The notes under the pieces were generated by a model, which was not told where the DNA came from, ran no database searches, and saw only the letters and a program-made list of their open reading frames with translations. A DNA stretch of 64,000 bases, from NCBI GenBank assembly GCA_017654935.2, contig CM065699.1, positions 20,030,084-20,094,083 on the forward strand. The letters run 5' to 3'. This DNA comes from Phymorhynchus buccinoides (Eukaryota > Mollusca > Gastropoda > Neogastropoda > Raphitomidae). Shown piece by piece: positions 52,661-64,000 of the stretch (position 1 is its first letter; each line of letters begins with the position of its first letter). The position numbers and the translations under genes were made by a program.

Positions 52661-53750
52661 AACCAAAACCCACTGCAGTTAAAAGTCGATAAGAACAGTG
52701 AGAAATCCTGCTTCCTGGCATAAACAAATTGATAGGTAGATGTATCGAGTCCGTTAGAGAGGAATCAATAGAAACTACACAAAAATTAATACCAAATATT
52801 GGTGAGCTAGTCGGCGGGGAAGTGGGTGGATGCCTCGTGCATCCATAAGGGGGGAGCTGAGCTGGACGACACCACGACCCCATCCACGAATCTCTCCCCG
52901 TGGGGATACCGGGGGGGGGGTCTTTCCTAAAAATAATAGTTCCCCCACCTTCTAGAAGTTATGTGCTTGTAACTTCCTCTGCCCTGGGCGTACCCTGGGC
53001 ACTATAAAGAATGTTGTTTTAACCCTGCTCTCATGGTGACTTCAGTATCGATTACCAACCCAATCTATGCCTTTGGTACGTTCGGGTCAAAGTCATGAGG
53101 AATCAGTGTGTTCTGGGGAGCTGTCGGTGGACGGTCGTGGTGGCGCCTTGGCCTGCGGACCTCACTCCCGCTGGCTCCACGGCAAAGTCATATATTGTTG
53201 TCAGTAGGGGGCCACGACACGGAGCGCTGTGTACAGGCTCCACTGCAACATTCAGCTGAAGTGCACTGTCTCCTCCGCGAGACAGCACACCCTCGAGTTG
53301 TTGCTGACGGACTAAACATAGAATCACTCCCTTGTACTGCTGGTCTCGGTTTCGGCCGACTTAAAAAACCACACCCAGCATTACACAGCAATCGCATTGG
53401 GATTGTCACGCGCCACACGTGCGCGGACGTTTCGTGCTCGTGTCGACATTGTACACATGCCGTGTGAGGCGTGAATCACCAAGAGCAAAAACAAGAATGT
53501 TTTTGTACCACCCGCTCGCTGTTGAATAGCAGCTGGCGATCTGTCTGGTATTGTGCGGGAGCGACAATCATGCATACATGCTTTAACATACAATCCTTGA
53601 ACAGAATATAAGGGCTAAGCGTCCTGCAAATACTATCATTCTTCACGGGTGAAAGCCTAAAGGTACCGGTACAATCAGTCTTCTCTATTTCTTCACGATA
53701 GTATCATTTGGCTTTTACAAGAGAAGAATGATATTACCTTCTGGCAATAA

Positions 53751-54085
53751 CCTTTACCGGACTTCTGGGTTCGACCACTACCCCTTGACACACAAAACAT
53801 GTTATATCTCTAAAACTATTTAAGCAATCTTCATAAAATTTCATGACATTGTCAGAAATGTACATGGCTCGAGATTACCCTACCATTCCTTACTGTGTAA
53901 AACCTACACACCTACACACCTATGACGCTAAACCACTGGGGATACGTGCTAGAAAGCGCCTGTCCGGTTATGACGGGGGTCTCCCCCCACCTAGGGACTT
54001 TACAGTCTTTGCTGAGTGAGGGGTCGTGGAAGTTCCCCACCCGCCATCGTGTCCGTGTAATCAACAGCATCCATCCGGCAATAGG
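53751..54085. mobile_element. piggyBac-type MITE, CCTTTACCGG family, right arm
   Basis: Flanked by ATAA (53747-53750) and TTAA (54086-54089). The left end CCTTTACCGGACTTCTGG is intact, while the right end is degraded (CCGGCAATAGG). Counterpart of 39963-40267, about 30 bp longer. Confidence 0.72.
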
Positions 54086-55424
54086 TTAAAATCTCAAAAC
54101 CATTCACTTGAAATAAGAGTATCTACTCTGAACTGAACAATTCCTATTTCAGTCTGGACATCCACGTCCGCGTGTGGCGCTTTTGTCTGATGTACTATTG
54201 TAGTGTGTAACATAATTCCTCCACACGGGACTGAAAAACATAATTGTTTGCAATGTGAATTTGTTTTTGGACCGAGCTCAGACCTAGCTTTATTTCTTTT
54301 TTTAAAGCAAAGCTGCAAACATGCAAAAAGGGAAAAATCAAGAACAAACATACTCTTTAAAAAAAGGAAAAAAGTTTTGATTGAAAGTAAAAGAAATGTA
54401 CAACTAACATGTGCACAACATTTTTTTAATTCAAATATTATTTTGCTTAATACATGCAACAAAATAAACTTCACATCTTCCAATTACTTTGACAAAAGTG
54501 AAACTCATTATACATCGTCAGATGTAAAATTATCTGAACACATTTTGATAAATGATATTTCACATCCACTCATGCAGCTCTGAGTAAGCTTGTTATAATT
54601 TTCTTCGATAAAAGGATGATTATCATCATCAGTCATCATTACCATCCAAGATTAAAAGCTTATTCATCCTCTTCTTCCTTCTACTCCTCCTCATCAACGT
54701 CTTTGTCCACAGCAAATTCATCATTATCATCATTTATGAAAACAAATTGCATTATATAATCTACCTGTATTTGAATTCAAGAAAGTTTTCAAGTCCATAT
54801 GTTACACAAATAAAGACAGGGAAAATGTCTTCAAAATGACAATATGAATCAGAATGAGCACTTCTGGTCGCCCCATGAGAGATAACTCCCATGGCTTATA
54901 TACTTCCCCTTGTCAAATAGAAGGCAAAATCCATTCCTGCCTTGTGTGGGGAAGAGAGAGAGAGAGGGAGAGAGAGAGAGGGAATGAATGAATGAATTTT
55001 ATTTATAGAGGGTAATAGAGTAAGCAATAACATGCTTTTTTTTACATCCAGCCCTCTGGACAAAATACATATATAAAAGTAGAAAATGGAAAACGAAATT
55101 AAGCACAACAAAGTAATATAAAGCCTGCAAAATACATCCCCATATTGTAACACATCAATAACAAAATCAAACTTTTTCCTTCTACTCCTCCTCCTCAACG
55201 TCTTTGTCCACAGCAATATCATCATTATCATCAGTTAGCATTTTAAAAATTGCATTATATAATCTACCGGTATTTGAATTCAAGAAAGTTTTCAAGTGCT
55301 ATATGTTACACAAATAAAGACACAGGAAAAATGTCTTCAAAATGACAATATGAATCGGAATGAGCACTTCTGGTCATCCCATGGCTTATATACTTCCCCT
55401 TGTCAAATAGAAGGCAAAATAAAT

Positions 55425-55615
55425 GTGGCGGTGACATAGCCGATGAGGTTTATCCGAGGCGTGGTTACTGCTGCACATATCTGTATTTTAAAAAAAAGAT
55501 TGGGACTGTACTGGATAAGCACTGCCTCCGGGTATTGCCTCCAGTATTGTTCCCACCATCTTTATATTTACAAATGCCCCACATGGCCGAAGAGGGCGTA
55601 AAACCCTATTTTGCC
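55425..55615 (+). mobile_element. SINE, CACTGCCTCCGG family, right arm
   Basis: GGCGGTGACATAGCCGATGA head, ACTGCCTCCGGGTATTGCCT body, then CATGGCCGAAGAGGGCGTAA. It is followed by (GA)n at 55620-55676. Counterpart of 38503-38680. Confidence 0.72.
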
Positions 55616-55618
55616 TTG

Positions 55619-55679
<61 letters not shown>

Positions 55680-56260
55680 ATGAATTTTATTTATAGAGGG
55701 TAATAGAGTAAGCAATAACATGCTTTTTTACATCCAGCCCTCTGGAAAAAATACATATATAATACATATAAATACATATAGAAAATGGAAAACGAAAATA
55801 AGCACATACAAAGTAATATAAAGCATGCAAAATACATCCCCATATTGTAACACATCAATAACAAAATCAAACCTATTATTATTGACTATACTCATTATTA
55901 ACATTCAAAAGTTGAAAAGTAAGCGTATACACACGGAAAAATAAAACCCAATCCTACTTTTCACACTCATCTTTAATATTCAGAAATTGAGAAGTGCACA
56001 AACATGAAATCCCCCCCAAAAAAAACACCCAAAACAACCATACTTTATATATTCATCATTAAAATGTACTTATTTGAAAAGAAACCCATGCACATAATAA
56101 AGTCAAACATAGTATTACTTTACCTACTCATCTTAGCATGCACAATTTAAAATGTAAATACATGTACCCATGGCAACATGAAACCTATTCCTACATTACA
56201 TTATTCATTTTTAACATGCACAAATTAAGAAGTAAACACTCACGCAATAAAAGGCAGACC

Positions 56261-56306
<46 letters not shown>

Positions 56307-56336
56307 GAGAAAGAGAGAGAGACTTTGGCATTGTTT

Positions 56337-56855
56337 GGAAACTGCCTTCAACTAAAACACCATCTGGTGTGAAGAGCTAAGGTTCATAACATCACCTAAA
56401 CAGCTAATTGATAACCACTAATATTTCAAATATTAAAACAAAACCTTGAAACTCATCAATCCAAACAATCCATATACCAAAAAAGAATTTACAACGGATG
56501 GCCCGACACATAGGGGCCAGAACAACATTTAACTTTGTACACCAATGCAATGCATTCATTTATTTTATTTATTTTTACATCGCTAATAGTCCCGTCAAAC
56601 TGCCTTCAACTAAAACACCATCTGGTGTGAAGAGCTAAGGTTCATAACATCACCTAAACAGCTAATTGATAACCACTAATATTTCAAATATTAAAACAAA
56701 ACCTTGAAACTCATCAATCCAAACAATCCATATACCAAAAAAGAATTTACAACGGATGGCCCGACACATAGGGGCCAGAACAACATTTAACTTTGTACAC
56801 CAATGCAATGCATTCATTTATTTTATTTATTTTTACATCGCTAATAGTCCCGTCA
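56337..56855. repeat. 258-bp tandem duplication, right arm
   Basis: Two near-identical copies corresponding to 37213-37728. Confidence 0.88.
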
Positions 56856-57721
56856 ACAGCAAAGGTTTTCTCAGGACTGTCACCACAGTAAACATCAAAC
56901 ACGTCAATAACATCCTACATGTATTTACTTTACAAACAACCTGAAAAAATTACAAAAACACAAAACAATTTATTACATGACACCTTCATCATTGTACCCA
57001 ATAGTACCCAATTCCAAACAGTGCTAGAAACGTAAGCTCTATTTATCGGGTCGTTTAAAAAAAACAGTAAAAAAAGATAACAAATACATACTACTAACAA
57101 AAAATATATAAAAAGGCCATATAAGCAAATAAGCACTGCATGCAGAATGGACAACAGGTGCCCACTCAAGTGCGTAAAGTATCACGCTTGGAAGCCAATG
57201 TACAATATAAAAAAAACTGGCATGTCATAAATTGTAAAAAGGAAAAAAGTGGAAGGGTTTTATAGAAAAAATGCAGGTGAATGGACCAATAAGGCAGAAA
57301 GAAGTAGACGCCAGAAAGCAAAAAGGAAGAGAAAAGGCAGAGCTGAAGAGAGTGATGGAGTAGGGGAAGTTACTAGCATAGAACTTCCAGAATTTTGCGG
57401 AACTATTTCTACTGAAAGACCCCCCCGGTATCCCCACGGGAGGGCCTTTTCCGCATAAGCCAATGCAATGCACCTGTCCAAACAAACTACAAGAACTAAA
57501 AGTGTTCTCGCATACACTTCGGCGCACCTTGCACTGCTTTGCAAAAAGTGCTCTGCAGAAACTATCAAAGCACAAAACGTAAAACACCCCCACGGCGCAC
57601 CTTGCACTGCTTTGCAAAAAGCGCTCTGCAGAAACTATCAAAGCACAACACGTAAAACACCCCCAGGCCAACAAACAAGGATACAATTTATTTAAAAAAG
57701 AGACAAGTCTTGTGCTCTTGA

Positions 57722-57955
57722 CCCCTTGACTGCCATAAACGTATCACATACTGATTGATGACACCACTGATGACGTCATCAGACAAAGAGGAATGATTCC
57801 GATATTCTGGGTTTCGCTCTTGCACAGTCGCTCTTGCACAGTCAAGAGAGTTATATCCCCAGACCATTTTGCCAGATTGGCTCTTATCAGTTTTTGTCTT
57901 TTTCATGACATGATTTGTACAATGGTTTTTTGAATTTTCTCTGGCAATCAAGGGG
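57722..57955. mobile_element. piggyBac-type MITE, CCCCTTGACTGCC family, right arm
   Basis: CCCCTTGACTGCCATAAACG at the left and CTGGCAATCAAGGGG at the right, followed by TTAA. Counterpart of 36110-36344. Confidence 0.82.
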
Positions 57956-58032
57956 TTAACGCAAAACAACCACTACTACTTCCTAAAGGCAATATACTGC
58001 AAAAGACTGAAAAATAAGAATGACATACAGTG

Positions 58033-58690
58033 CAACCTCCCTTATAAGACTCCCTCCCACTTAAGACCTACATCTCTGAGACATTGCCCTTCTTTGCAAG
58101 TATTCAAATTACCTCCCTATTACAGCTCAGCCACAGACGGCATATATAAGGCTGCTCTCGAGCGCATGCCCTCATTTCTTCTTCTTCCGATTGGGGATGT
58201 TTATCCTGCCCCACGCCCAAAGTCTTCATTTAGACTGCTATTGGCGCACATGATGCATGCTTTGTGAGTTCGTGTCATCCATTCCACCGGCACACACGGC
58301 CTACTCGTACCGAATAGTGGAATGGGCTTTAATGTGCGCAGATGATCTTGTGCTTGCGTTCGCACAAGGGTACTCAGTTTTAGGTCTCATCCGAAGGACC
58401 AGGAAATAGGAGTAAAGTATCTTTCCCAAGGATACAACACCATGACCAGCCGGGTTCGAACCCACCGCACCCGCAAACCTGTTGGATTACGAGCGGCGAC
58501 TCTAACCAACCGCCTCCATTTGTCTCGTTGCTCGCCTCAGCTTACACTTCTGCCCTTCTTTTTTACCTAGTATGCAAGGCAGCAGTGGGCTGCAAGCTTC
58601 TGACTAGCGAGACCCGATTCCTGGGATCGGCCGCTATGCTTTTAACACCTTATTTTTGGATGATTTTCCAAGGAAGGTTCCACTGTATAG
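58033..58690. mobile_element. Split pogo/mariner-like MITE with nested SINE, right arm
   Basis: GTGCAACCTCCCTTATAAGA at the left and GGAAGGTTCCACTGTATA at the right. The SINE (B box GGGTTCGAACCC at about 58460, minus orientation) interrupts it at about 58175-58505. This copy keeps the outer MITE ends better than copy B. Confidence 0.72.
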
Positions 58691-58906
58691 TAATATTGCT
58701 ACATATTTATTCAATGACGTCGAGTCAATTCAAAATGATCTTTATTAACAACAAAAGAATAAGCGTGGTAAAGATTTTTTACATCCTGTCGTCATGAATT
58801 AATAAGAAAAACAATTAAGGCAAATAAATGAAAAACGTAAACTTGAGAAAAATTGAACCACAATCAATAATCATGTGGAAAATACATACATTTCATACAA
58901 GCACAA

Positions 58907-58944
<38 letters not shown>

Positions 58945-59507
58945 AAATTATTATCTAAATTTATTTACACCTGCATATTTTATAAAACACGTTTATACAC
59001 AAGATAATTTTTAAAAAAGGAGCAAACTTTTAAAAACTTTCTTTGAAAAGTGAAATAGGCAAGATACGAAAACCCATGAATAGCGAAAGAAAAAGATTTC
59101 AAAATATGTCAATTTGCTTTCCAAATAATTTTTTAAAAAGCTATGCAATAAACAACATTAAAGGAACTTGCAAAACATGATGCATTTTTGTTGTTGTTTT
59201 TGCTGTTTTCTTTTACAGAAAGTGTATGAAACAGATGATTACAAATGGCACAGCTATTAACAAAAACAGACAATTCCCATTATTGTCAAGCATTCGGGCA
59301 TCCTCAATCCCCTGGGACTGAAAGCCACAAGGATGCCTCAATCCATTTATTAACTTCAACTATAAGGTAGTATCTTCATTTAAAGAGAAAAAGCAAAACA
59401 ATTGAAAACGTTTAGTTCACAGTCCTCCAGTTATTTCAACACAAACAGCCATTCACATTTTTTTAATTTTTAAGAATGTCCAAAATGTTCACTTTTTTAT
59501 ATGTCTA

Positions 59508-59655
59508 AAGGGCCAGCCACACGTCCACTAAAATCGCACGACTGTACGATACGATTCGATCATGCGGTCTTCAAGAACAAAAGTGATCGAGATCATGTGA
59601 TCGAATCGTATCGTACTGTCGTGCGATTTTAGTGGACGTGTGGCTGGCCCTTTCG
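59508..59655. mobile_element. Foldback element, GGGCCAGCCACACG family, right arm
   Basis: Nearly perfect arms AAGGGCCAGCCACACGTCCA and TGGACGTGTGGCTGGCCCTT around CGATCATGCGGTCTTCAAG. The best preserved of three copies. Confidence 0.78.
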
Positions 59656-60082
59656 AGTCAATACGGACTATAGTCCATTGACTTATTATAGAACTGGGTG
59701 CGAAAAACAATAACTTGTACTAAATAAGACCGAAACAAAAAATAAAAGGGGGCTTATGCTATCTGTATTTTTTCAGTCTTTATCTCGTGTACCAAGGGGG
59801 GTTGCGCGTACCAAATCAACGTGCACACCTGTTAGTACTCTATTACAACTTATTATTATTGTTCCATAATAAGTCGATGGACCATCTGAAGATGGGCCGT
59901 TTTGATTCCAAGACATCGCCTTGTCCGTCATGAAAACAGCCATAACATATTTCTTTAAACTGCTATAAATTGAAAATGTATGGTTGTCCATGTTTGCTGT
60001 CTATAAGAGGCTATGCCTAATTAGACGTTAAACCAGCCATAAAGACAGTTGTCCATGTTGAAAACAGCTTGTTGGCAATCCC

Positions 60083-61312
60083 TTAAGACACGATGCAACT
60101 GGACTCAGATTTGGACTGAGGAGAGCGGGGGTTTACTTTTTCCTCCTCCGGCGCTTTTGTCCCTTTCCTTCCGTCAACTGCCGCAGCCGGCATGCGTGAA
60201 AACCTTTCTTGTGCCTGCAACCTTGCTGCTGCTACTCTTCTTGTGTAAGCTGCGCGAATCTCTTCACGGTCTTCAGTCGCTTCTTGTGCAGGCACCGCAT
60301 ACACATAGCTCTGTGAAGTCGCAGGTCTTTGCGAATTTTCCGCAGCCATGTAGTAGCTCTTTGGAGGCATTCCGTAGTTACTTGCAGCTGCTGCAGGAAT
60401 TTTTCTCGTAGCTGCTGCAGGGGTCTCAGCAAGCATTGTGTGCCTCCTTGGCGGCACTGGAGGCCTCTCTCTAGCTTTTGCAGTTACTGCTGTAGGTTCT
60501 GCAGTTGTGTCATAGCTCCTTCTTGGAGCAGTTCCTGGATTCGTTGCAATGTTCTTTGCGGGTATTGGCATCTTTGCAAAGCTCTGTGCAGGTACTGCAG
60601 GCTTCTCTGCCATTCTGTCTGCCGTCATTGCAAAGCTCCTAGCAGGCAGTGCAAAGCTGCTTGCAGAGCTCTTTGCCGTCGTTGCATTTGCATCTGCAGA
60701 AGCTCCGTAAGTGTTACCTGCAGACGAGATTTCTATAGGGACAGGTCCAGACTTCTCAGCATAGATCCTATAAGGGCTGTGTTCAAGTGCAGTCGCTGTA
60801 GTACTTTTCCCACTTGTTCCAAGCAGCTCTGTAGAATATGTGACAGAACTCTGGTATGCAGAAACAGGGGCAGGAGCAGCTGCAGCTTCTGTGGATCTCT
60901 TCACCCCAATATCTTCAGGACTGTGTGCAGATGCAGTGGTAGTACAGCTTTTTGCAGTTGCCAATTTAGCAAACTTCTCCAAAGTAGCTGAGCGACTATC
61001 TGCCCTTGCGTGACTCTCAGCGATACGAGATCGTTCCGGTTTAGGGAGAATGAGCGGCTTCTGTGGAAATGAGTCAGAAGCTGAGGCCAATGGCTTCCTG
61101 TTGGTTTCTACATCTTCCATGGATGCTGGTTTCTCTGCAACGGCAGAAGCGTGTCTCCCACCCAAAGATTTCCGGGCGCTAGTTTCTGAGTTGTCTTTGG
61201 ATGCTGGCATTTGTGTATTGGCAGAATCTTGTTTCTTGTCAGAAGAGGGTTTCTTTCCAGCAGCTCCAGGTTTTCCTGTCGATTCTGGTTTCTGCACTGG
61301 TTCCAGGAAATA
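60083..61312 (-). CDS. Duplicated ZNFX1-like terminal exon, copy C (inverted)
   Basis: 409 codons plus stop on the minus strand, differing from copy B by very few residues (for example AK for AR near residue 120). It has the same acceptor (GTGTTTCAG before TATTTCCTGG), the same single 25-residue repeat and the same shifted stop. No upstream exons are visible on this strand inside the window. It is either an assembly duplicate of copy B or a real inverted copy whose transcript would be antisense to A and B. Confidence 0.45.
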   Translation of the reverse strand, partial: YFLEPVQKPESTGKPGAAGKKPSSDKKQDSANTQMPASKDNSETSARKSLGGRHASAVAEKPASMEDVETNRKPLASASDSFPQKPLILPKPERSRIAESHARADSRSATLEKFAKLATAKSCTTTASAHSPEDIGVKRSTEAAAAPAPVSAYQSSVTYSTELLGTSGKSTTATALEHSPYRIYAEKSGPVPIEISSAGNTYGASADANATTAKSSASSFALPARSFAMTADRMAEKPAVPAQSFAKMPIPAKNIATNPGTAPRRSYDTTAEPTAVTAKARERPPVPPRRHTMLAETPAAATRKIPAAAASNYGMPPKSYYMAAENSQRPATSQSYVYAVPAQEATEDREEIRAAYTRRVAAARLQAQERFSRMPAAAVDGRKGTKAPEEEKVNPRSPQSKSESSCIVS

Positions 61313-61484
61313 CTGAAACACACAGAGCATGCAATACAAAAACTGAGAGAACTGAATGATGTGGAAGTTGTGGGTAATGTTAACATATGCAAGAAAATAC
61401 CTGTAAACAAATGAAATATTTTGTGCACTAGTATTGCTTCTTATATGTCAAACTTGGGTGTTTTCCTAGTAGTAGAAGTTATAT

Positions 61485-61486
<2 letters not shown>

Positions 61487-61559
<73 letters not shown>

Positions 61560-61653
61560 CTTCAATTTAACGTCCTTCCACTAAAAGTGATTCTGACAGT
61601 GTGTGTGTGTGTTCTTCAATTTAACGTCCTTCCACTAAAAGTGATTCTGACAA

Positions 61654-61718
<65 letters not shown>

Positions 61719-61740
61719 AGTGCGTGTGTGTGTTGTGTAC
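61487..61740. repeat. (TG)n tracts with duplicated spacer, right arm
   Basis: Counterpart of 30397-30650, with two spacers carrying TCCACTAAAAGTGATTCTGA. Confidence 0.9.
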
Positions 61741-62639
61741 ACACATCCGAAGATCTCCTCTCAATACAGGGTGCTACAATAACTAACTATTCTTTTTTTA
61801 ATGTTTAATACATAGATTTGAAAAAGAAAAAAAGGAACTGAGCAAGAAAATAATACAACTACAAATGCATCTCACACCTACACGCAACACATATCCAAAG
61901 AAAAAAAGCCCAGTGTATTTAACTACATGTATGTCAGCCAAAACGCTAAAAACATCAACTAGATATGAAAGGCAACATATACCATTCAACTTAGAGGTAA
62001 ATGGTTGGCCTTTGGGGACCCTCTCCAAAGGCAACCATTTTAAAGTTCTCATGGTTGAGAGTGGGCATAATAAACCCTGGGCAAGGCATCTCCACTATAA
62101 ACAATTTTCAACACAGCCCTCTGGAACAGCAGATATCTTTCCTGCTATCTAGAAGTCATTTTCAGAAACAACAGACTGACATACATATATTATCAGCTAT
62201 TGTGACTTTGCTGTGGGATATTGCTTTTATCCTATCTCAAGAGACTTGGTGTTTATCTTACGAGGTCGGAGCAAAGCCACAATAAATATTATATACCGAT
62301 ATTTTACCTCTTTAAGATAAAATCAGCCGATAAGCAAACATGCAACGAAGAAGCGAGACGCCATGCATGCAGATCTAAATAATACTAACCACTGCACCTT
62401 AGCAATAAATCCACACCTACTTATTTGAGCTTAGTTGCTCTCGAAATCTGTAACATTTAAAGTGATCAGTCTGGATGGCCGACTCTGCCAAGAGCAAAGA
62501 CACTTTAATCCTGTCGGATTTACTCCCGGAACAGGGATAAATAGATCATTACTGAGCATGTCATAAGCTTTGCTTGTTTGTTGCTTCTTCAGTTATGTAG
62601 TTGTTATTGTTGTTTCTTTGAAAATAAAGCATTTAATCC

Positions 62640-63295
62640 AGAGATAATTATTATGCCGCATTTTATTATTGGAACAGAGGTTATTATCCTGCCGGATGCT
62701 ATCACCGCAACAGAGGTTATAATCCGGCCAAATTTTATCACTGGTACAGAGGTTATTATCCTGCTGGATGCTATTACCGGAACAGAGGTTATAATCCGGC
62801 TGAATTTTATTACTGGTAACAGAGGTTATTATCCTGCTGGATGTTATTACCGGAACAGAGGTTATAATCCTGCCAGATTTTATTACTGGATCAGAGGTTC
62901 TTATTATCCTGCCGGATATTACCGGAACAGAGGTTATAATCCTGCCAGATTTTATTACTGGATCAGAGGTTCTTATTATCCTGCCGGATATTACCGGAAC
63001 AGAGGTTATAATCCTACTGGATTTTATTACTGGATCAGAGGTTCTTATTATCCTGCCGGATATTACCGGAACAGAGGTTATAATCCTGCCGGATTTTATT
63101 ACTGGATCAGAGGTTCTTATTATCCTGCCGGATATTACCGGAACAGAGGTTATAATCCCGCCGGATTTTATTACTGGAACAGAGGTTATTACCCTGCCAG
63201 ATGTTATTACCGGAACAGAGGTTATAATCCTGCCGGATGTTATTACCAGAACAAAGGTTATTATCTTGCCGGATGTTATTACCGGAATTAACAGC
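62640..63295. repeat. 36-bp satellite, right arm
   Basis: Same monomers as 28850-29505 but in a different arrangement. The -3 variant GATATTACCGG appears four times here against once in the left arm. One extra base near 62819 (CTGGTAACAGAGG) breaks the long frame that is intact in the left arm. Confidence 0.92.
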
Positions 63296-64000
63296 GACAC
63301 AAACGTCAGACAAGAGTGTGGCGGGCGACAGTTTGTGCATAGTTGCCATATTACCAAACAAAAATGTAAAAAATGAAATGTATGCTGAGTCCCCATGTTG
63401 GGTTTGAAGGGACGAGAAAGTCAGCCAGAGAATCAGACTCTCCTAAGCACGTTAAGGCCGGCACTCCCAGTTAAGGACAAAAACGTTTTGACCGGGGAAC
63501 ACACCAGTCTCACAACACAGGGTAGAATTTTTTACATCCGTGCTGGGGCTCTGTCAAGGATTCCGATCTTTTGCTGGTCCAGTAGAGTGAAATTTCGCCT
63601 ACCATGCGTTGTTCAGAGTCAATACTTTCAATTATTGTTATCCCAACTGGAACCCCTAAAGTGGATAATACACGATGCTTATTGCTTTCCCAAGTCAAGT
63701 TGGCCACACTAATTTTGTAGACCCCTGTCTTATTGTTCTTTTGTCTTAAAATAAGGATTTGTTTGAAGACTAATTAACACAGTCCTGAGTAACGGGAGAA
63801 GGAAGACAGGCGGGCTAGACTAGTAAAATAGCTATGAAAATTAGTAGTTAACACAATATTCCTCCTCGCCTGCCGAAGGCCTTGCAACCCCACCCGCCCC
63901 CTCCTTCCTTCCTAATGCGTGTGCGCTGACAGACTAAGAGCTGGTCGCTAGGCTAATAGGCTAGGCTCACCCTGGGCACATACTGTACATACTATTGTGC

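Larger units (their letters stand above)
51781..64000 (-). repeat. Right arm of the large inverted duplication (copy C)
   Basis: Reverse complement of about 28135-42118, without the 1.9-kb AT tract, which accounts for most of the length difference. Identity is very high from about 54100 to 64000. It is visibly lower, with scattered substitutions and indels, from 51780 to about 54100 near the gap. The arm continues beyond the window. Confidence 0.93.

Overview
The window is intron-rich animal DNA. It has GT-AG introns, abundant CA/CT microsatellites, tRNA-derived SINEs, LINE fragments, a decayed piggyBac transposase, many terminal-inverted-repeat (TIR) elements and a fixed-length assembly gap. 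The repeat style and the gene content suggest a lophotrochozoan, probably a marine mollusc. That placement is inference, not shown directly.

Left part (1-22,000, + strand): the 3' half of one gene, recognised as a ZNFX1-like (NFX1-type zinc-finger-containing protein 1) gene. Seven exons join in consistent phase: 3323-3761, 4857-5035, 6112-6254, 7660-7932, 9043-9229, 11692-11832 and 20351-21982. The helicase-encoding 5' part lies upstream of the window. The first visible exon encodes cysteine-rich NFX1-type fingers and the next a CGH-containing finger. Helical segments follow, then a long Ala/Ser/Thr/Pro-rich tail with five 25-residue repeats. Three of its 3' splice sites sit at the end of tandem repeats that look like amplified copies of the acceptor itself (44-bp units at 1-3322, 76-bp units at 8871-9100, 25-bp units at 10830-11691). 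A TIR transposon sits inside the 5' splice site of the second visible exon. The introns also hold a truncated L1/Tx1-like LINE, an L2/CR1-like LINE scrap, a decayed piggyBac copy and hAT- and pogo-like elements.

Middle (20,000-42,120): the terminal-exon region is duplicated. Copy A (20,034-25,460) ends the gene. Copy B (30,397-40,960) is a second, intact-looking terminal exon in the same orientation. Between them lie a foldback element, a tyrosine-recombinase relic of DIRS/Crypton type and a 36/72-bp satellite. Copy B carries a 1.9-kb tract of almost pure A/T homopolymers that the other copies lack.

Right part (42,120-64,000): a spacer of microsatellites, a 107-bp minisatellite beside a candidate minus-strand exon, a nuclear-receptor-half-site-rich repeat array, more TIR elements and a gap of exactly 500 N (51,019-51,518). 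From about 51,780 to the window end the sequence is the reverse complement of about 28,135-42,118, giving a 12-14-kb inverted duplication (copy C). Because a scaffold gap separates the arms, a misplaced haplotig is at least as likely as a real palindrome.

Only the ZNFX1-like gene, its duplicated terminal exons and one candidate exon look like host coding sequence. No functional tRNA, rRNA, CRISPR array or bacterial-type operon was seen.
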